Shown piece by piece: positions 45,038 through 53,443 of a stretch of DNA of 64,000 nucleotides. The DNA lies in the NCBI RefSeq assembly GCF_934230905.1, contig NZ_CAKQFJ010000009.1, positions 1-64,000 on the forward strand. Reading direction: 5' to 3'. Within the stretch, counting starts at the first letter, position 1, and each line of letters begins with the position of its first letter. This stretch comes from an uncultured Veillonella sp. (GTDB taxonomy: Bacteria > Bacillota > Negativicutes > Veillonellales > Veillonellaceae). The notes under the pieces were generated by a model that saw nothing but the letters and a program-made list of their open reading frames with translations, did not search any database and was not told where the DNA came from. The position numbers and the translations under genes are program-made.

Positions 45038-45047
45038 ATGGGTATAT

Positions 45048-46586
45048 ATGAAAATGAAGCCTGAAGAAATCACTGCTATAATCAAACAGCAGATTCAGGA
45101 CTATGATGTTGACCTTAATGTCGATGATGTGGGTACTGTTCTCGACGTAGGGGATGGCATCGCCCATATTTATGGTCTTGAAAGAGCCATGGCCGGTGAA
45201 TTATTAGAATTACCACACGGTGTATATGGCTTGGTTTTGAACTTAGAATTAGATAATGTTGGTGCCGTACTACTCGGTGATGACTTCTTGATTAAAGAAG
45301 GCGATGAAGTACGACGCACTGGTAAAATTATGGATGTACCAGTAGGGGATGCGCTTATTGGTCGTGTAGTTAATCCTTTAGGGCAACCTATTGATGGTAA
45401 AGGGGCTATTCAAGCTACAGAACGTCGTCCAGTAGAACATCCAGCACCTGGTATTGCAGATCGTCAATCTGTAAACGAACCATTGCAAACTGGTTTGAAA
45501 GCAATTGACTCCATGGTGCCAATTGGCCGTGGACAACGTGAGCTTATCATTGGTGACCGTGGTACAGGTAAAACTGCAATTGCTCTTGATACAATCATCA
45601 ACCAAAAGGGTAAAGATGTTATTTGTATCTATGTAGCTATTGGTCAAAAAGAATCTACCGTAGCTCGTGTAGTACAAAAATTAGAAGAAACTGGTGCATT
45701 AGATTATACAATCGTTGTGTCTGCTAGTGCTTCTACAGGGGCACCATTACAATACATTGCTCCATATGCAGGTGTTGCAATGGGTGAGTACTTTATGTAC
45801 AAAGGTAAACATGTACTTTGCGTATATGATGACTTAACAAAACAAGCGGCTGCTTATCGTGCAATGTCGCTATTATTACGTCGTCCACCAGGGCGCGAAG
45901 CGTATCCAGGGGATGTATTTTACTTACATAGCCGCTTATTGGAACGGGCTGCTAAATTATCACCTGAGTTAGGTGGTGGTTCTATTACAGCATTGCCAAT
46001 CATTGAAACTCAAGCGGGGGACGTATCTGCTTATATTCCGACAAATGTAATTTCCATCACGGATGGTCAAATTTTCTTGGGAACAGATATGTTCTATTCT
46101 GGTATTCGTCCTGCTGTTGATGTAGGTTTATCCGTATCGCGTGTAGGTGGTAGTGCGCAAACAAAAGCAATGAAACAAGTCGCAGGTCAATTGCGTTTGG
46201 ACCTTGCACAATATCGTGAATTAGCAGCATTTGCTCAATTTGGTTCTGATCTTGATGCGGCGACCAAAGCACAGTTAGATCGTGGTGAACGTTTGACTGA
46301 AATGTTAAAACAAGGTCAATATGAGCCAATGAGTGTAGCTGAAATGGTTGTGAATCTTTATGCCGGTACAAAAGGGTACTTAGCTAGCATTCAAGTAGAT
46401 GATGTGTTGGCTTTTGAAGCAGCGTTATTGCGTTTCATTCGTGCAAATTACCCTGATATTATTGGCAATATTGAAAGCACAAATAAAATTGATGAAGCTA
46501 CTGAAAACTTGTTGAAGCAAGCAATTCCAGAATGTATAGAAGCCTTTGGTGCTACACATACATTAGTTTCCCATAAGGAGGCGTAA
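45048..46586 (+). CDS. atpA: ATP synthase F1 subunit alpha
   Basis: 512 residues. Walker A GDRGTGKTAIA lies near 169-179. The N-terminal GDGIAHIYGL, the PGREAYPGDVFYLHSRLLERAA stretch and TNVISITDGQIFLG are family landmarks. It forms the non-catalytic nucleotide sites of the hexamer. Length is typical. Confidence 0.98.
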   Translation: MKMKPEEITAIIKQQIQDYDVDLNVDDVGTVLDVGDGIAHIYGLERAMAGELLELPHGVYGLVLNLELDNVGAVLLGDDFLIKEGDEVRRTGKIMDVPVGDALIGRVVNPLGQPIDGKGAIQATERRPVEHPAPGIADRQSVNEPLQTGLKAIDSMVPIGRGQRELIIGDRGTGKTAIALDTIINQKGKDVICIYVAIGQKESTVARVVQKLEETGALDYTIVVSASASTGAPLQYIAPYAGVAMGEYFMYKGKHVLCVYDDLTKQAAAYRAMSLLLRRPPGREAYPGDVFYLHSRLLERAAKLSPELGGGSITALPIIETQAGDVSAYIPTNVISITDGQIFLGTDMFYSGIRPAVDVGLSVSRVGGSAQTKAMKQVAGQLRLDLAQYRELAAFAQFGSDLDAATKAQLDRGERLTEMLKQGQYEPMSVAEMVVNLYAGTKGYLASIQVDDVLAFEAALLRFIRANYPDIIGNIESTNKIDEATENLLKQAIPECIEAFGATHTLVSHKEA

Positions 46587-46589
46587 TGT

Positions 46590-47444
46590 ATGGCTAGTGC
46601 ACAAGATTTGCGAAAGCGTATAAAAAGTGTTACTAATACACAACAAATAACAAAAGCGATGAAGATGGTAGCTTCTGCCCGTCTTCGTAAGGCTCAAGCA
46701 AAAGCTGATGCAACGCGGCCATACGCAGAGAAAATAGGGCAAATCTTGCGTCATATCTCCACTAGTGATTTACGAGGTTATGTAAGTCCTTTACTTGAAA
46801 GTAGACCTGTAAAACGAACTTGTTATATCGTTATTGGTGCTGATAAGGGGTTGGCAGGGGCCTATTCGTCTAATGTATTAAAATTAGCAATAGAGCAAAT
46901 TGGGCATAAAAGTGCCAATGAATATTGCCTAATTACATCTGGACGGAAACCAAAGGATAGTTTGAAATCTCGTCACTATTCTATAGATCAATCGTACAGT
47001 GGTTTTTCTGATAAACCAAGTTACGAACATGCGCGACATATTATGGATTATGCTCTTTCATTATATGAACGTCATGAAGTTGATGAAGTTATCATGATTT
47101 ATACGCGCTTTGTAAATTCTATGACGCAAATTGCACAGGCAGAGCGAATTCTACCATTAGAACAACCAGATGATGAAGTAAAAGGCGAAGAATATGAATT
47201 TATGCCAGACCCTGCATCAGTTCTGGATGCATTATTGCCAAAGTATTTAGAAATCACATTATATAACGGGTTATTACAAGCGGCAGCTAGTGAATTAGGT
47301 GCTCGTATGACAGCTATGACATCAGCTACTGATAATGCTGGGGAACTTATTAGTTCCTTAGGCCTTGAGTATAATAAATTACGTCAATCTAGTATTACGA
47401 ATGAAATTTCTGAAATTGTTGGCGGTGCAAATGCCTTGCAATAG
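46590..47444 (+). CDS. atpG: ATP synthase F1 subunit gamma
   Basis: 284 residues. N-terminal AQDLRKRIKSVTNTQQITKAMKMVA and C-terminal MTSATDNAGELI..L.LEYNKLRQSSITNEISEIVGGA are the two halves of the coiled central shaft. AAGGAGG precedes the start. It lies 4 bp after atpA. Confidence 0.97.
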   Translation: MASAQDLRKRIKSVTNTQQITKAMKMVASARLRKAQAKADATRPYAEKIGQILRHISTSDLRGYVSPLLESRPVKRTCYIVIGADKGLAGAYSSNVLKLAIEQIGHKSANEYCLITSGRKPKDSLKSRHYSIDQSYSGFSDKPSYEHARHIMDYALSLYERHEVDEVIMIYTRFVNSMTQIAQAERILPLEQPDDEVKGEEYEFMPDPASVLDALLPKYLEITLYNGLLQAAASELGARMTAMTSATDNAGELISSLGLEYNKLRQSSITNEISEIVGGANALQ

Positions 47445-47462
47445 ATAAGGAGAGACCTCTTA

Positions 47463-48887
47463 ATGAGTAATAATATTGGGAAAGTGGTGCAGGTCATTGG
47501 CCCAGTTGTAGATGTGCGTTTTGAAGCTGGTCACTTACCAGCTATTTATAATGCTATTCACATTTACCATGACCATAAAGCTCACGATAGACAAAAAATT
47601 GTAGTAGAAGTTATGCAACACTTAGGCGATGATATGGTTCGCTGTGTTGCTATGAGCTCTACTGATGGTATGACCCGTGGAATGGAAGCAGAAGATATGG
47701 GTACTGCAATTTCTGTTCCTGTTGGTGAAGGTGTATTGGGTCGTATCTTTAATGTACTCGGCGAAACTGTAGACCATGATTCTGCACCTGTTGTAGCAGA
47801 TGAAATGTGGCCTATCCATCGTCCAGCACCTAAATTTGATGATCTTTCACCAGATACACAAATTCTTGAAACGGGTATTAAAGTCGTAGACTTGATTGCA
47901 CCATACGTAAAGGGTGGTAAAATCGGTTTGTTCGGCGGTGCCGGCGTAGGTAAAACTGTATTGATTATGGAATTGATTCACAATGTTGCAACAGAACATG
48001 GTGGCTATTCCGTATTCTCTGGCGTAGGTGAACGTACCCGTGAAGGTAATGACCTTTGGAACGAAATGAAGGAATCCGGCGTTATTAATAAAACAGCTTT
48101 GGTATATGGCCAAATGAATGAGCCACCAGGGGCTCGTATGCGTGTTGGCTTGACAGGTCTTACAATGGCTGAATATTTCCGTGATGTGAAGAAACAAGAC
48201 GTGCTCTTGTTTATCGATAACATCTTCCGTTTTATTCAAGCTGGTTCCGAAGTATCTGCCCTTTTAGGTCGTATGCCATCAGCCGTAGGTTATCAACCTA
48301 CATTGGCAAATGACGTTGGGGCATTGCAAGAACGTATTACATCTACAAAAGAAGGTTCCATTACATCCGTACAAGCCGTATACGTACCTGCCGATGACTT
48401 GACTGACCCTGCACCAGCAGCTACGTTTGCTCACTTGGATGCAACAACAGTATTGTCCCGTTCCATCGCGGAACTTGGTATTTATCCTGCCGTAGATCCA
48501 CTTGATTCTACAAGCCGTATTTTGGATCCTCATGTACTTGGGGATGAACATTATAACGTGGCTCGTGGTGTGCAAGAAGTGTTGCAAAAATATCGTGACT
48601 TACAAGATATCATCGCAATTCTAGGTATGGAAGAATTATCTGATGAAGATAAGTTAACTGTATCTCGGGCTCGTAAAATTCAACGTTTCTTGAGTCAACC
48701 ATTTTTCGTAGCGGAAGTATTTACCGGTTCTCCTGGTAAATATGTACCATTGCAAGAAACATTGCGTGGTTTTAAAGAAATCCTAGATGGTAAACATGAT
48801 GATTTGCCAGAAGGGGCATTCTATATGGTTGGTACCATTGATGAAGCCGTTGCAAAAGCAAAGGAAATGCAAGAGAAGGGGGAATAA
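47463..48887 (+). CDS. atpD: ATP synthase F1 subunit beta
   Basis: 474 residues. It holds the catalytic sites. Walker A GGAGVGKTVLI is near 155-165. The ALLGRMPSAVGYQPTLA segment and GERTREGNDL are diagnostic. The conserved DELSEED-type acidic loop is MEELSDEDK. Length is normal. Confidence 0.98.
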   Translation: MSNNIGKVVQVIGPVVDVRFEAGHLPAIYNAIHIYHDHKAHDRQKIVVEVMQHLGDDMVRCVAMSSTDGMTRGMEAEDMGTAISVPVGEGVLGRIFNVLGETVDHDSAPVVADEMWPIHRPAPKFDDLSPDTQILETGIKVVDLIAPYVKGGKIGLFGGAGVGKTVLIMELIHNVATEHGGYSVFSGVGERTREGNDLWNEMKESGVINKTALVYGQMNEPPGARMRVGLTGLTMAEYFRDVKKQDVLLFIDNIFRFIQAGSEVSALLGRMPSAVGYQPTLANDVGALQERITSTKEGSITSVQAVYVPADDLTDPAPAATFAHLDATTVLSRSIAELGIYPAVDPLDSTSRILDPHVLGDEHYNVARGVQEVLQKYRDLQDIIAILGMEELSDEDKLTVSRARKIQRFLSQPFFVAEVFTGSPGKYVPLQETLRGFKEILDGKHDDLPEGAFYMVGTIDEAVAKAKEMQEKGE

Positions 48888-48890
48888 TCC

Positions 48891-49298
48891 ATGACGGAAC
48901 CTATGACCCTAACAATTATTACTCCTGATGCCGTTGTATATGATGGTAAGGCGGATTTTCTCGTAGGACGTGCTATTGATGGCGAATTTGGTATATTACC
49001 TAATCATGCACCTATGATTATTGCTCTTGATCTTGCACCATTGCGTATCGATAATCCTAATGGAGAAAAGCATACATTTGCCATTTTTGGCGGTTTTGTT
49101 GAAATTGAACATAATAAGGTAAGTATAGTAACACCTAATTGTGAAAGTCCGGAGTCTATTGATATTAGTCGGGCGGAGAAAGCGAAAGCACGCGCTGAAG
49201 GACGTTTATCTAACCCTACACCTGATATTGATATTGAACGGGCTGAACTTGCTTTGGGAAGAGCTTTACTTCGTTTAAAAGTAACACAACATATGTAG
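48891..49298 (+). CDS. atpC: ATP synthase F1 subunit epsilon
   Basis: 135 residues. The beta-sandwich has LTIITPDAVVYDGKADFLV and GEFGILPNHAPMI. A two-helix C-terminal region (ISRAEKAKARAEGRL and IDIERAELALGRALLRL) can inhibit ATP hydrolysis. It is last in the operon, before a terminator. Confidence 0.97.
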   Translation: MTEPMTLTIITPDAVVYDGKADFLVGRAIDGEFGILPNHAPMIIALDLAPLRIDNPNGEKHTFAIFGGFVEIEHNKVSIVTPNCESPESIDISRAEKAKARAEGRLSNPTPDIDIERAELALGRALLRLKVTQHM

Positions 49299-49369
49299 TC
49301 ATTTAATTGAATACAGGTATAGAAAATAAGGTGATTAATGTATATTCCCTTATTTTCCTTTACACATAA

Positions 49370-49405
49370 AAAAGAGTGTCACCCTGATAGGGGACACTCT
49401 TTTGT
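49370..49405 (+). terminator. Terminator of the atp operon
   Basis: aaaagagtgtc (49370-49380) pairs with 49393-49403, with an extra C-C-C/G-G-G step inside, and ends in T residues. It also faces the convergent minus-strand gene. Confidence 0.88.
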
Positions 49406-49422
49406 TCTATACAATCATTAAA

Positions 49423-50274
49423 TTATAATACACTAACACCTTTTAGTGAGTAAGCTGTGTTTTTTGGTTGTTCTACTTGGAATTCATAGTCAGGGACAAC
49501 TGGCATTTCTGCATTAATACCTGGTGTTTGATAACGATCTCTATCTGTTGGCACACGTTTATACGGTAGTTTTTCAAGTAAATCTTTTATAACTTTATTC
49601 CAAACGGATTTATGAGTTGGCATAGTTAATGTATCATCAACTTGATTAAAACCACTGCGGATAGTATGAACAATGCCTTCATTAGTATCATAATAATAAA
49701 TCATAGCAGAAACTTTTGCTTGAATGTGGATATCATCGCTATCATCATGATAGTATTGACTAAGATATGATGTTGGTAGTTGTACATATATATCTTGCAT
49801 TGGAACAGGCATAATAACAATTTCAGAATGTTGTGTAGAGGCTACTTCTGCCAAATCAACGGCTGTAATTTGAGCTAGTGGAGTGTTAGTGCTTACTACT
49901 GTTGTATTGTAATAAGGATAGCGTAAAACATTTGCTACGGAATCAGATAGGTATTTACCAAAAGCAGCCGTATTTTCATTTCGAAGTGTAGTTGGAATCA
50001 CAAGAGTTGCTTTGCGGGCGGGAAAGTTATCTAAATGACCATCGTAATTAGCTTTTCCTATATTGGAAGGAGTGTTGGATGTTGTAGATGTAATTTGAAT
50101 AGAAGATGATTTTATGGTACCAGGATCAGGTATAATTTTTACTGGTGCAATAGGAATTGAACGAGCTTTTGTGGTTTGTGCATCCATATCTGCTGCATTT
50201 GCTATTGAAAATGTAGAAACAAATGCTAAGGCGAGACACAAACCCATACGTATAGTTGTTTCTCTTAAGTTCAT
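49423..50274 (-). CDS. Exported protein of unknown function
   Basis: 283 residues. The signal peptide runs to about residue 27 (IANA|AD). A Ser/Thr-rich segment (30-75) is followed by a globular domain starting KANYDGHLDNFPARKATLVIP. The domain has RNENTAAFGKYLSDSVANVLRYPYY and EIVIMPVPMQDIYVQLP, which resembles periplasmic nucleotide- or GNA1162-like lipoprotein folds only loosely. There is no lipobox. I do not recognise a family. AAGGAG precedes the ATG. It is monocistronic. Confidence 0.75.
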   Translation of the reverse strand: MNLRETTIRMGLCLALAFVSTFSIANAADMDAQTTKARSIPIAPVKIIPDPGTIKSSSIQITSTTSNTPSNIGKANYDGHLDNFPARKATLVIPTTLRNENTAAFGKYLSDSVANVLRYPYYNTTVVSTNTPLAQITAVDLAEVASTQHSEIVIMPVPMQDIYVQLPTSYLSQYYHDDSDDIHIQAKVSAMIYYYDTNEGIVHTIRSGFNQVDDTLTMPTHKSVWNKVIKDLLEKLPYKRVPTDRDRYQTPGINAEMPVVPDYEFQVEQPKNTAYSLKGVSVL

Positions 50275-50337
50275 GAGGGACTCTCCTTGATATAAATATA
50301 ATCATAACTATATTTTACAGTATACCATAGTTGAAAT

Positions 50338-50369
50338 AAAAAAAAGCAAGCCTCAGCTTGCTTTTTTTA
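50338..50369 (-). terminator. Terminator of the tRNA cluster
   Basis: A stem gcaag/cttgc with long A and T runs (50338-50350 with 50357-50369) lies just 3' of the tRNA-Val gene on the minus strand. Confidence 0.9.
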
Positions 50370-50371
50370 TA

Positions 50372-50447
<76 letters not shown>

Positions 50448-50451
50448 ATAT

Positions 50452-50526
50452 TGGTGACCCGTCCGGGAATCGAACCCGGGATACCGCCGTGAAAGGGCGG
50501 TGTCTTAACCGCTTGACCAACGGGCC
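50452..50526 (-). tRNA. tRNA-Glu (anticodon TTC)
   Basis: A 75-nt cloverleaf. Acceptor GGCCCGT pairs with ACGGGTC (one G-U). The anticodon stem CCGCC/GGCGG holds CTTTCAC. CCA is encoded. Confidence 0.97.
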
Positions 50527-50531
50527 AATAT

Positions 50532-50607
50532 TGGCTCCCCGAGTAGGACTCGAACCTACGACCGATCGGTTAACAGCCGATTGCTCTACCAACTGAGCTA
50601 TCGAGGA
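50532..50607 (-). tRNA. tRNA-Asn (anticodon GTT)
   Basis: A 76-nt cloverleaf. Acceptor TCCTCGA pairs with TCGGGGA. The anticodon stem ATCGG/CCGAT holds CTGTTAA. The discriminator is G and CCA is encoded. tRNA-Asn and tRNA-Glu decode with QueC/QueT relevance: GUN anticodons such as this one carry queuosine at position 34. Confidence 0.97.
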
Positions 50608-51265
50608 ATAATATAGTCATAATTATAAATGAACATATCGAGAATAGCAAGAGGAAATGTTATAAAAAGTTAAAAATTTTTAGCATATGCTATAACTAAA
50701 ACACATAGCAAACTTAAAACTATAAGAAATAAAATTAATTGATAAGAAGGTCATAAAAAATGATAATTATATATACTAATAAAAAATACAGTAGTTTAGC
50801 GTGTTTTTCAACGTTTTTATACTATCTTTGTAAGGTTATTTAGTAAATAAATTGTATTGAAAATAATCGTTATATATACTCATAATTAAAATCTTTTGAT
50901 ATGTAAATGACATATAATCTCATTAATCAATAAAATGATTGTTAACACTGAATTATATAATAATTGGTAACGAACCATATACAATAATAAAATGTGATAT
51001 TTATTACAGTTATAAAGCATTATATAAGAGATTTAGTGATGTTATCAGAGTTATGAAAGTGCATAAAAATAGTATAATTAAACACTGAAAATTATTATCA
51101 AATCGATAAATTTCATTGAGAAAACTGTATAGGTAAAGCGTTGAAAGGCCTCCGGTAGTGTGCTAGTATGGAGTCATAGAGTTAATCTTAGCTTAATACT
51201 TTGAGAGAAATGTATCTCATGGTATTAGAGTTAATATCTAATTATTTTCCTGAGGAGGGATTATC
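50608..51265. other. AT-rich intergenic region before the fumarate hydratase genes
   Basis: About 660 bp with no gene I can support. It contains the tRNA promoter on the left and the fumarate hydratase promoter at 51141-51169 on the right, followed by a leader of nearly 100 bases. The middle is very AT-rich with no clear repeats. Confidence 0.6.
51141..51169 (+). promoter_or_regulatory. Promoter of the fumarate hydratase operon
   Basis: TTGAAA (51141-51146), a 17-bp spacer and TAGTAT (51164-51169) make a near-consensus sigma-A promoter, with a leader of about 90 bp before the TTG start. Confidence 0.65.
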
Positions 51266-52108
51266 TTGCGCGAGATTCAAGTATCTGAAATCACAAAAAC
51301 AGTCCGTCAAATGTGTATGGACGCAGCTTACCACTTGCCAAAAGACATTTATGAAGGCTTGAAAAAAGGCCGTGAAACAGAAGAGTCTCCAGTTGGTTGC
51401 ATCGTACTCGATCAAATCATCAAAAATGCAGAAATTGCTGATGCTGAAGATCGTCCATATTGCCAAGATACTGGTATGACAATGGTATTCGTAGAAGTAG
51501 GTCAAGACGTACATTTCGTTGGTGGCGATCTTAAAGAAGCTATCAATGAAGGCGTTGCACAAGGTTATGTAGAAGGTTACCTTCGTAAATCCGTTGTAGC
51601 TGAACCTTTGTTCAACCGCAAAAACACACAAAACAATACACCTGCTATTATCTACATCGACATTGTTCCTGGCGATAAAGTAGAAATCAATATAGAACTT
51701 AAAGGCTTCGGTTCTGAAAACAAATCTGATGTAGCTATGCTAGTTCCTGCAGATGGTGTTGAAGGCGTTAAAAATGCAGTTCTTGAAATCGTAAAACATG
51801 CTGGTCCTAACCCATGTCCTCCAATGGTACTTGGCGTAGGTATCGGTGGTACTATGGACCAAGCTGCTGTTATGTCTAAAAAAGCATTGCTTCGTGACAT
51901 TAACACACCTCACAAAGATGCAGAATATGCAAAATTGGAAGAAGAAATCTTGGAAATGGTTAATAAAACTGGTATCGGACCTCAATTGGGCGGTACTACA
52001 ACTTGCCTTGGTGTAAACATCGAATGGGGTGCAACTCATATCGCTGGTCTTCCTGTTGCAGTAACTATTATGTGTCATGCTGCTCGTCATAAACACGTAG
52101 TACTTTAA
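51266..52108 (+). CDS. Fumarate hydratase class I, alpha subunit
   Basis: 280 residues starting at a TTG with GAGGAGG upstream. Together with the next gene it forms the two-subunit iron-sulfur enzyme that hydrates fumarate to malate. Cluster cysteines probably lie in RPYCQDTGM (about 72), NPCPPMVLGVGIGG and TTCLGV. This is the malate-fumarate step of the succinate/propionate route of lactate fermenters. L(+)-tartrate dehydratase is a close relative, so substrate is by context. Codons here favour C-ending forms, as expected for a strongly expressed gene. Confidence 0.9.
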   Translation: MREIQVSEITKTVRQMCMDAAYHLPKDIYEGLKKGRETEESPVGCIVLDQIIKNAEIADAEDRPYCQDTGMTMVFVEVGQDVHFVGGDLKEAINEGVAQGYVEGYLRKSVVAEPLFNRKNTQNNTPAIIYIDIVPGDKVEINIELKGFGSENKSDVAMLVPADGVEGVKNAVLEIVKHAGPNPCPPMVLGVGIGGTMDQAAVMSKKALLRDINTPHKDAEYAKLEEEILEMVNKTGIGPQLGGTTTCLGVNIEWGATHIAGLPVAVTIMCHAARHKHVVL

Positions 52109-52127
52109 TCGATAGGAGGAAATTACA

Positions 52128-52688
52128 ATGGCTGAAACAATTCGCATTAATACTGAAGAATATAATGAAGAATTTTCCCGTAAATTAAAAGTTGGTGATA
52201 GCGTTCTTATTACTGGCAAAATTTACTCCGCTCGTGATGCTGCTCATAAAGTTATGACAGAAGCTTTAGCACGCGGTGAAAAATTACCAATCGATTGGAC
52301 AAACAAATTCGTTTACTACTTAGGACCTACACCTGCAAAACCTGGTGATCCAATTGGTTCTGCTGGTCCTACAACTTCTGGTCGTATGGATGCTTACACA
52401 CCAACAATGCTTGATCAAGGTATTAAAGGCATGATTGGTAAAGGTTCCCGTAAACCAGAAGTAGTTGAATCCATGAAGAAAAATGGTTGCACATACTTCG
52501 CAGCAGTTGGTGGCGCTGCAGCATTGATTGCAAAATCCATCAAAAAATACGAAGTACTTGCTTATGGTGAACTTGGTCCAGAAGCTTTGGCTGAATTGAC
52601 AGTTGAAGATTTCCCTTGCATCGTAGTTGGCGATACTGAAGGTAACAACTTCTACGAACAAGGCCAAAAACCTTACAGAAAAATCTAA
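52128..52688 (+). CDS. Fumarate hydratase class I, beta subunit
   Basis: 186 residues. It matches the C-terminal half of class I fumarases: LKVGDSVLITGKIYSARDAAHKV, YLGPTPAKPGDPIGSAGPTTSGRMD and MIGKGSRKPEVVE. It binds the substrate next to the cluster held by the alpha subunit. It starts 19 bp after the alpha gene with AGGAGG upstream. Confidence 0.92.
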   Translation: MAETIRINTEEYNEEFSRKLKVGDSVLITGKIYSARDAAHKVMTEALARGEKLPIDWTNKFVYYLGPTPAKPGDPIGSAGPTTSGRMDAYTPTMLDQGIKGMIGKGSRKPEVVESMKKNGCTYFAAVGGAAALIAKSIKKYEVLAYGELGPEALAELTVEDFPCIVVGDTEGNNFYEQGQKPYRKI

Positions 52689-52708
52689 TATTCGCCATTG
52701 AGCGATTT

Positions 52709-52738
52709 AAAGAGGCTTGCTATTGCAGGCCTCTTTTG
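52709..52738 (+). terminator. Terminator of the fumarate hydratase operon
   Basis: aaagaggcttgc (52709-52720) pairs with 52725-52736 with one G-U, then T residues. Confidence 0.9.
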
Positions 52739-52879
52739 TTTGCCGAAGATTGTATGAATATAATATCGCACTATTTTATCATAGGAATTTCACACAATTA
52801 CAATATAGTTTGGTCTATAAAAGACATATAATTTATGATAATATATTTATAGATTTGAATATTAAAAAGGGGCGATATC

Positions 52880-53431
52880 ATGCATTCTATTGAAAAGATT
52901 AGACAAGAGATGCATACTGCTATAGAAGAATTATTAATAGTGGCAAAGGTACATAAAGGGCAGCTATTTGTAGTAGGTTGTTCTACTAGTGAGGTTTGTG
53001 GTAAAAAGATTGGCACTGATTCTCATGAGGATGTAGCAGCTATTGTATTTGATGAGATTTATAAAGCCGTTAGCAAACGAGGTTTATATCTTGCTGTACA
53101 ATGTTGTGAACATTTAAATAGAGCCCTTGTAATGGAACGTGAGGCTATGACTTGGGAGGAGGAATGTAATGTAGTTCCTCAATTACATGCTGGTGGAGCT
53201 ATGGCTATGACGGCTTATAACCGATTTAAGGATCCGGTAATTGTTGAATTTATACAAGCAGATGCGGGTATCGATATAGGGGATACTTTCATTGGTATGC
53301 ATATGAAACATGTAGCGGTTCCTGTACGATTAAGTATTAAGGAAATCGGGGAAGCTCATGTGACGGCTTGTCGTGTTCGACCTAAGAGTATTGGTGGTAT
53401 TCGTGCTGTATATAATGACGCATTATTGTAA
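52880..53431 (+). CDS. UPF0340 (YwlG/TIGR01440) family protein
   Basis: 183 residues. It is recognised from FVVGCSTSEVCGKKIGTDSHEDVAAIVFDEI, AVQCCEHLNRALVMERE and RPKSIGGIRAVYNDALL. The function of the family is unknown; conserved cysteines and His suggest a metal or catalytic site. The next gene follows after 12 bp, so co-transcription is likely. GGGG lies upstream of the ATG. Confidence 0.92.
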   Translation: MHSIEKIRQEMHTAIEELLIVAKVHKGQLFVVGCSTSEVCGKKIGTDSHEDVAAIVFDEIYKAVSKRGLYLAVQCCEHLNRALVMEREAMTWEEECNVVPQLHAGGAMAMTAYNRFKDPVIVEFIQADAGIDIGDTFIGMHMKHVAVPVRLSIKEIGEAHVTACRVRPKSIGGIRAVYNDALL

Positions 53432-53443
53432 GAGGAGACTGCG

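Noticed and set aside
52798..53016. 72-codon minus-strand frame overlapping the UPF0340 start
   Set aside because: It is antisense to a recognised conserved gene and has no ribosome site.
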